A stretch of 64,000 bases of DNA from Erinaceus europaeus (Eukaryota; Chordata; Mammalia; Eulipotyphla; Erinaceidae), in assembly GCF_950295315.1 (NCBI RefSeq), contig NW_026647605.1, forward strand, positions 12,501 through 76,500. Direction: 5' to 3'. The notes below the pieces were generated by a model. The model saw nothing but the letters and a program-made list of their open reading frames with translations. It had not been told where the DNA came from and made no database searches. The translations under genes were made by a program, and so were the position numbers. Below are positions 31,204-40,200 of this stretch, piece by piece; the first letter of the stretch is position 1, and every line of letters begins with the position of its first letter.

Positions 31204-34200
31204 CTGCGGGCGATGGGGCCTGGGTCAGCCCGGCGGACGGGAAGGAAGGGCAGCGTCCACATGCCGAATGACGGCGCCTGTGTGCCCTGGCAGCCGAGAC
31301 CCTGCACTGCCCTGCACTGGGATCCACTCCACAACACTGCAATGCACTGCAACTCACTCCACATCACTGCTCTGCACTGCAGAGTCAGTCAGCTGGCCCC
31401 ACTCACCTGTGCCCCCCCTCCTGTCCCCCCCCAAGAGGCCCCGTGTCCCCACTCACCCATCATCCCAGGCATCCCCAGCCGCCTCCTCAGCCACCAGGAT
31501 GTCGTACTCCTCAGCCGCGTACCTGTCCCAGTCGGAGACCTCGGGGCCCTCGCTGTCACCGTCCTGGGGACACAACCTGTCACGGGCGCCCCCCCCCACA
31601 CACACACACAGGGACCCCAGGCCCCCAACCTCACCCTGAGCAGGGAGGCCTGCTCCCTCTGCTCGTGGTCCAGGTACTTCTCCACGTTGAAGAAGGTGTC
31701 GAAGAAGACGTGGGCCAGCCGGCACCTCTTCAGGTCCTGCAGCGTGATCCTCCCTGGGGATCGGGACGGACAGACGGACGGGGACATTCAGGGCCTCTGG
31801 GTGGTCCTGCCCCCCACTGTGCTCGGGGTCCCTGCCCCCCACCCACCTCTCCAGGGCCGCCCCCTGCACGCCTGTGTCTTCACCAGCCCCCCACCTGCCC
31901 CAGGACGAGAGACGGTCCGGGAAGGGCAGGGCCTCCACGCCCAGGCCGCCGAGCCCAGCCCAGCCCCTCACCTGGGTCCTGGGGCCTGACCAGGTCCAGC
32001 ACCTGGCACAGACAGTCGGGGAAGGGCAGGGCCTCCACGCCCAGGCTGTCCAGCCGCCGGCTCTGCTCCTCGTAGAAGTGCTCCAGCTCGAACATGGACA
32101 GAGCCCCGTCCCCATCCAGGTCCATCAGGCGGAACCAGTACTCGATGCTGCGGCCAGCGGTCAGCCCTGGGTGGGGGCGCTGCCACCCCTCCCCGGCCCC
32201 CTCCCCCCCCCAGCCGCCCGGGCCCTACCTGGTGGGCGTCTTCTTATCCTCCTCCGAGAGCAGGAACCACACGAAGTCGGCGTAGGTGAGCTTGCCCTCC
32301 TTCTGCACCTTCCTGCCCCTGAGCCGGGGGACATGACCTCTGAGGGACGCCCACCCCGGGCTCCCGGCTCAGCCGTCAAGGCTCATGCCGGCACACAAGA
32401 TCGTCCCCGTGACCCCCAGGTGACCCAGTGAGAGAGGATCCCTGTGACCCCAGAGGATCCTGTGTGAGGGGATCCCCATGACCCCCAGAGAACTGTGGGG
32501 GGGGGGGGTCTGTGACCCTCCAGAGGATCCTGTGAGGGGATCCCCGTGACCCCCAGAGGATCCTGTGTGAGGGGGTCCTTGTGACCCCCAGAGGACCCAA
32601 AGGACCCAGTGGTGTGAGGGGGTCCCTATGACCCCCCAGAGGACCAGTTTGAGGGGCTCAGTGACCCCCAGGTGAACCCATGGGTCAGGTTACCTGCAAA
32701 CCAATGAGACCTGGTGTCACCTACACCCCCACCCCGTGAGTGAGTGTCCCCATCCCTGACTCCATGTGACACCCGGCACATCCCCACATGGGGGACCCTG
32801 GGTCCCAGAGAGGAGCTCAGAGAGCACATACCGTGTCACGGCGCCTGAGAAGACCCTATCGATCATCCTGGAGGAGATAGCTGGGGAGAGAACGGGCTGA
32901 GCTGACACACTGTCGGGGACCCCAGTCACACTGAGCCATGTCGGGTACCCCAGTCACAGTGAGCCCAGTCGCACTGAGCCGTGTCGGGGACCCCGGTCGC
33001 ACTGAGCCGTGTCGGGGACCCCGGTCGCACTGAGCCATGTCGGGGACCCCAGTCACAGTGACCCCGGTCGCACTGAGCCGTGTTGGGGACCCCGGTCGCA
33101 CTGAGCCGTGTTGGGGACCCCAGTCGCACTGAGCCGTGTCGGGGACCCCAGTCACAGTGAGCCCGGTCGCACTGAGGCATGTCGGGGACCCCAGTCGCAC
33201 AGAGCTTTCCCATGTCCCCTCCCTGTGTCCCCCATGTCCCCTCACCATGTGCCCTATGTCCCCTCACCATGGTCGCCGTGACGTGCCAGGTCCCGGGCGT
33301 CTATGAGCAGGTCGTGGTCAGTGTCCAGCTCCCAGAACTTGCAGTAGATGACATAGAAATGCTCATAGGAGAAGAACTCTGTCAGCTGGTTGATGTCCGC
33401 CTCCTCCTCCAGCAGCGCCACGCTCTGGGGTCAGGGGGCAAGAGGGTCATCAGGGTGAAGATCCAAAGTCAGAGGGCTGGGGGTCAGGGCCACAGTCTGG
33501 GGTTGGCAGGGCCAGGCTCTGGAATCAGGGGTCAGAGGGTCAGCAGGGCCACGTTGTGGGGTTAGAGGCCACTCTGTGGGGTCAGGGCTTATGGAGTGCA
33601 CAGGGTCAGCAGGGGCACACTCTGGGCACACAGTGTCAGCGGGGGAACGTGAGGCAAGGGTGGGACACGTGACTGAGAAAGTCAGAGTGCGGGGCAGGAG
33701 AAAAGGTGAGGGGTGAGGGAGGTGAGGGAGGTGAGGGGTGAGGGAGGTGAGGGGTGAGGGGTGAGGGAGGTGGGGAGGTGAGGGGTGAGGGGTGAGGGAG
33801 GTGAGAGGTGAGGGGTGAAGGAGGTGGGAAGGTGAAAGGTGAGGGAGGTGAGGAGTGAGAGTGGGAGGTGCCCCAGAGGAGGCGGTGGAGCACCCGAAGG
33901 AGGTGGCGGGCGAGGCGGGTGCTCCCCTGCAGGAAAGTGCTCCTCCACAGAGGAGGTGTGGGGCGGGCACTCACCTGCAGGAAGGTGCTCCTCCGCAGCT
34001 CGGAGCAGGTGATCCTGCCGGACCAGGACCTGTTGACCGTGTAGAAGATCCTCTGGATGACCTGTGGGGGGCGCTGGTCAGTGGTGGGCGCCAGGAGCCT
34101 GTATCCCCAGACCAGGAGCCCCACGTCCTCCCACCAGAAGTCCATGTCCCCAGACTGGCCCAGACAACCCGCATCCCTGAGAGTGGCCAGCAGAGGGCGC

Positions 34201-37200
34201 CAAAGACACAGGGATGTCACCAGGCAACCAGGAGCCAGACAGACATGGAGACCCACATGGACACGGGGTGACCCCTGCTGACTGACATGGGCGGACAAAC
34301 AGAGCAGGGATGCAGTGGGGACAGACAGCTGGGACAGACAAAAGGATACGGGAGGGACACTGACCGGTAGGACTGACCGTGGTGATGTAGCGAGAGTGGA
34401 ACTCAGACGCCTCCTTGAGGAAGGACAGTCCGGGGTGGGTATTCACCACGTCCTGGGGGACAGACAGACATGCTTAGGGGACAGGGAGTCTGGGTTGTCC
34501 TGTCAGGTGAGAGGACAGGGGACTGGGATGTCCTGTCAGGTGAGGAAGAGGGGATCTGGGAACAAAGGTTCTGAGAAGTTCTGTCAGGGGCCTGGGATGT
34601 CCTGTCAGGTGAGGGGATGGGGGTCTGGGACGTCCTGTCAGGTGAGGAGACAGGGGATCTGCAATGTCCTGTCAGGTGAAGGGATGGGAGGTATGTAACA
34701 TCTTGTCAGGTGAAGGGATGGGAGGTCTGTGACGTCCTGTCAGGTGAGGGGACAGGGGATCTGGAATGTCCTGTCAGGTGAAGGGATGGGAGGTCTGGGA
34801 TGTCCTGTTAGATGAAGAGATGGAGGTCTGGGATATCCTGTCAGGTAAGGGGACAGGGGATCTGGAATGTCCTGTCAGGTGAAGGGACAGGAGGTCTGTA
34901 ACGACCTGTCAGGTGAGGGGACGGGCATCTGGGATGTCCTGTCAGGTGAGGGGACAGGAGATCTGGGATGTCCTGTCAGGTGATGGGGGGTCTGTGACAT
35001 CCTGTCAGGTGAGGTTTTGGGGGGAGGGCTCTGTGATGTCCTGTCAGGTGAGGGGACAGGGGTGGTGTTTGGAACATCCTGTCAGGTTAAGGGAACAGGG
35101 GATCTGTGACGTCCTGTCAGGTGAGAGGCAGGAAATCTTGGGATGTCCTGTCAGGTAAGAGGAAGGGGCCTGGGACTTCCTGTCAAGTGAGGGGAGAGGG
35201 GATCTGGGACTACTGTCTGATGAGGGAACGAGGGGTCTTGGCTGTCCTGTCAGGTGAATGGATGTAAGCCTGGGATGCCCTGTCAGGTGAGGGCACGGAG
35301 GCCTGAGATGTCCTTCAGGTGAGGGTACAGGGGGTCTGGGATGATGACAGGAAGAGTGCTTGTGACAGCCTGTCAGGTGATGAGACGGACAGGGTCTGGG
35401 ACAACCTGTCAGGTGAGGGGGTGGGGGTGGGGGTCTGGGATGTCATGTCAGGTGAATAGGTGGGGGCCTGGGTCGTCCTGTCAGGTGAGGGAAGAGGGGA
35501 TCTGGGATGCCCTGTCAGGTGAGGGCACGGGGGCCTGGGATGAGGGTACAGGGGGTCTGGGATGACCTTTCAGGTGATGAGACGGAGGGGGGGTCTGGGA
35601 CGTCCTGTCAGGTGAGTGGAGGGGGGTCTGGGACGTCCTGTCAGGTGATGAGACGGATGGGGATCTGGGACGTCCTGTCAGGTGAGTGGAGGGGGGTCTG
35701 GGACGTCCTGTCAGGTGATGACACAGAGAGAGGGTCTGGGTCCTGTCAGGTGAATGGACGGGGGTCTGGGATGTTCTGTCATGTAGGTGGATGGGGGGGT
35801 CTGGGACGTCCTGTCAGACGAGTGGATGGGGGTCTGGGACGTCCTGTCAGACGAGTGGACGGGGGTCTGGGACGTCCTGTCAGGTGAGTGGACGGGGGTC
35901 TGGGACATACTGCCAGGTGAGGGGACGGGGATCTGGGACGTCCTATCAGGTGAGGGGATGGAGGGGGGGTCTGGGACATCTTGTCAGGTGAGGGGATGGG
36001 GGGGGGGTCTGGGACGTCCTATCAGGTGAGTGGACAGGGGGTCTGGCATGTCCTGTCAGGTGAGAGGACAGGGGGTCTGGGACGTCCCGTCAGGGGAGGC
36101 AATGGGGGTCCGGGATGTCCTGTAGGTGTGACGCTCACCCGCTGTAATGGGATTAATGTGCAGTGTGGACACACCCTCAGAAGCGGGCCAGGTAGTATAG
36201 ACCCTCCATCAGCAGCACGTCAGTGTAGTATAGCTGCGCCCTCAGAAAGTGGATTAGGGATGCTCCCTCAGGGGCAGGTCAGGTGGTGTGGACCCTCCCT
36301 CAGGGGCAGGTCAGGGGTGTGGGCCCTCCCTCAGGGGCAGGTCAGGGGCATGGGTTCTCCCTCAGGGACAGGTCAAGTGGTGTGGACGCCCCCTCAGGGG
36401 CAGGTCAGGTGGTGTGGACCCTCCCTCAGGGGCAGGTCAGGGGCATGGGTTCTCCCTCAGGGGCAGGTCAAGTGGTGTGGACGCTCCCTCAGGGGCAGGT
36501 CAGGGGCGTGGGTTCTCCTTCAGGGACAGGTCAAGTGGTGTGGATGCCCCCTCAGGGGCAGGTCAGGTGGTGTGGACCCTCCCTCAGGGGCAGGTCAGGG
36601 GCGTGGGTTCTCCCTCAGGGGCAGGTCAAGTGGTGTGGACGCTCCCTCAGGGGCAGGTCAGGGGTGTGGGCCCTCCCTCAGGGGCAGGTCAGAGGCATGG
36701 GTTCTCCCTCAGGGACAGGTCAAGTGGTGTGGACGCCCCCTCAGGGGCAGGTCAGGTGGTGTGGACCCTCCCTCAGGGGCAGGTCAGGTGGTGTAGACCC
36801 TCCCTCAGGGGCAGGTCAGGTGGTGTAGACCCTCCCTCAGGGGCAGGTCAGGGGCGTGGGTTCTCCCTCAGGGGCAGGTCAAGTGGTGTGGACGCTCCCT
36901 CAGGGGCAGGTCAGGGGCGTGGGTTCTCCCTCAGGGGCAGGTCAAGTGGTATGGACGCTCCCTCAGGGGCAGATCAGGTGGTATGGACGCTCACCTGCAG
37001 GAAGGGGACAAAGTCCTCCTGCACCAGGTAGTTGGCCCCTGGGCTCATGAGCAGGTGCAGGAACTTGGCTGCCTCATCGTGACAGGTCTGCAGGATCCTG
37101 GGAGGAGCGCAGTGACGGGGTCAGGTCAGGGCCACCCCACCCTGTACCTGGACTCACCCCTCCAGTGGGGGCGAGGGAGAGTGTGAACACAGAGCCCCAC

Positions 37201-40200
37201 CCCTGCTCCAGGACTCACTTCCTCCACATGGCGATGAACTTGTGAACAGAGACCGATCCCGTGCGCTCCCCCCCGGCCGCGTAGAACAGCGGGGCCTTCC
37301 AGAAGAGTGGGCAGCCACAGGCCTGGGAAAGCAGTCAGTCAGGACAGGGCACTCAGGGTGACCCACAGGGGCGAGGGGGAGGAGGAGCACTCAGGGTCAC
37401 CCACAGAGGTGTAGAGGAGGAGGAGGAGCACTCAGGGTGACCCACAAGGGCGAGGGGGAAGAGGAGCACCACTCAGGGTGACCCATGGGAACGTGGGGGA
37501 GAAGCACTCAGGGTGACCCACAGGGGTGAGGAAGAGGAGCAATCAGGGTGACCCACAGGGGTGAGGGGGAGGAGGCGGAGCACTCAGGGTGACCCACAGG
37601 GGCAAGGAGGAGGAGCACGCAGGGTGACCCACAGGGGCAAGGAGGAGGAGGAGCACTCAGGGTGACCCATGGGAACATGGGGGAGGAGGAGGAGAAGCAC
37701 TCAGGGTGACCCACAGGGGCGAGGGGGAGGAGGAGGAGCACTCAGGGTGACCCATGAGAACGTGGGGGAGAAGCACTCAGGGTGACCCACAGGGGTGAGG
37801 AAGAGGAGCACTCAGGGTGACCCACAGGGGCGAGGGGGAGGAGGAGGAGCACTCAGGGTGACCCACAGGGGCGAGGAGGAGGAGGAGGAGCACTCAGGGT
37901 GACCCACAGGAGGAAACAGAGGAGCAGGAACACCCTCAGGAGAACAGCACCATCCTTCCCCCAGAAGTGCACCCACCTTGGCCACCTGCCCCATGTCCGC
38001 CATGGTGGCCCGCTCGTGGGGGAACTGGGCAAAAGCGTCCTCCACACGGGTGATGGCGGCATCCACGCTGAGGTCTGGCTGGGGACGGCCTCTGGGGAAG
38101 AAGAAAGTGGGGACGGGGAGCCCAGGGTGGGGTGGTGGGGGCTCCCTCTGCGTCTGCACCTAGGGGAACACGTGAGAAAAATTTGGAGGTCGTGGAAGGG
38201 GGTGGGGTGAGAGGAAGACCAGAAGAGAAAAGGAGACAACCCAGAACCCTCAGATGCACCACACATCCCCTCGAACACTCCACATCCTCCCTCAGACACC
38301 CCACACGCCCCCTCAGACACCCCACACGCCCCCTCAGACACCCCACACACACCCCACACACCCCAACACCCCAAACAACACCTCAGACACCCCACACCCC
38401 CCTCAGACACCCCACACGCCCCCCTCAGACACCCCCACATGCCCCCAGACAACCCACATGCCCCCTCAGACACCCCCACACACCCCGACACCCCAAACAA
38501 CACCTCAGACACCCCACATCCCCCCTCAGACACCCCACATCCCCCCTCAGACACCCCACAGACACCATACACGCCGCCTCAGACACCCCACATCCCCCCT
38601 CAGACACCCAATACACCTCAGACACCCCACATGCCCCAGACACCGTACACGCCCCCTCAGACACCCACATCCTCCCTCAGACACCCCACACGCCCCCCTC
38701 AGACACTCCTACAGGCCGTAACACACATGGCCCCACCGTGAGACATCAGGCTACAGCGCCCACACCCTGAGGTGATGCAGCCCCACCCCCAGGTGACAGC
38801 GTCCTCACCCAGAGGTGGCAAAGCCCCACCCCAGTGTCCTGAGAACCTGGTCACCCCATCCCCCAGGGCCTTGAGCCCAATCCTTGAGGCGACACTCCCG
38901 AGGGGGCAGCCCCGTGGCTGAGCCCCAGCACCCTGAGGTGTCTGTCCCCTCGAGGTGACAGCTGTGCCTTGCCCTGTCCCACTTGAGGTGCTGGCCCCGC
39001 ACCCCCAGGCAACAGCCGGTCACCCGTCCGCAAGGTGACAGCCGCGTCCCCGGCCGGTCAGTCCATCGTCTGACCTGCCGGAAGGCCTTGAGCCTCCTCT
39101 TGAAGCGGGAGGGCAGCACCAGGTCGCAGCCGCGGGCCAGGGCGGCCAGCTCCTGCCGCAGGTCGGGGTCCCGCAGGTCGGGGTCCCCGCGCAGGCTCAG
39201 CTCCCGCAGACGCATGTCGGCGAGAGGGGGGCGCCGGGGCCGGGGGCTGGGCGTCAGGCCGCAGGGGCCCGTGGGGGCCAGGGGGCGCCAGCTGCGAGCA
39301 GCCCGGGAGGCCGGGGAGGGCCAGGCCGGGCTCCATGCGGGAGGAGGCTTGGCCCGCCCGCATTCCACAGGTGGGGGCCGCATGCCACCGTGGGCAGGGG
39401 ACAGCGGGCAGGGGGACAGCAGGCAGGGAACAGAGAACAGGGGATAGCCAGCAAGAGAGTAAAGGACAGCGGTCAGGGGACAGCGGGCGGGGGACAGTGG
39501 GCAGGGGACAGAGAGCAGAGAACATAGAACATAGAGCAGGAGACAGAGGGCAGAGGATAGAGAGCAGACGGGACAGCGGGCAGGGGACAGAGAACAGGGG
39601 ATAGCCAGCAAGAGAGTAAAGGACAGCGGTCAGGGGACAGCGGGCGGGGGACAGCAGCAGAGAGCAGTGGGCAAAGAGCAATTAACAGCAGGCAGGGGAC
39701 TGAGAGCAGGAGACAGCGGGGAGAGAGCATGAGAGGACAGTGGGGAGAGCAGGGAGCAGACAGCGAGAAAACGGGTAGACACATCAGGACGTGTCACAGC
39801 GCAGTCTCCGCACCGTCAGTACGCGTCTTCACATGACAAAACATGTCACGGCCTGGTCTCCACGTGACAAAAAAAACAGCCAAAACACCTCAGGGTGGGG
39901 GCTGGACGCCTCAGGGTGGTACGTGAACACCTCAGGGTGGGACCTGGACGCCTCAGGGTGGGACCTGGACGCCTCAGGGTGGGGCCTGGATGCCTCAGGG
40001 TGGTACGTGAACACCTCAGGGTGGGACCCGGACGCCTCAGGGTGGGGCCTGGACGCCTCAGGGTGGGGGCTGGATGCCCCAGGGTGGGGCCTGGGCGCCC
40101 CAGGGTGGGGGCTGGACGCCTCAGGGTGGGGCCTGGACGCCTCAGGGTGGGGCCTGGATGCCTCAGGGTGGGGCCTGGACGCCTCAGGGTGGTACGTGAA

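Noticed and set aside
30785..31357. 190-codon minus-strand frame overlapping exon 13
   Set aside because: It is in a different frame from the conserved PR70 C-terminus and lacks homology to anything I recognise.
34475..36994. CRISPR-like regular repeats
   Set aside because: Adjoining units without unique spacers, in introns of a vertebrate gene. These are minisatellites.
39246..39347. Acceptor sites that would make the PR72-like exon an internal exon of PR70
   Set aside because: The CAG sites at these positions give a phase that does not match the exon 1 donor (phase 1). A first-exon reading is simpler.
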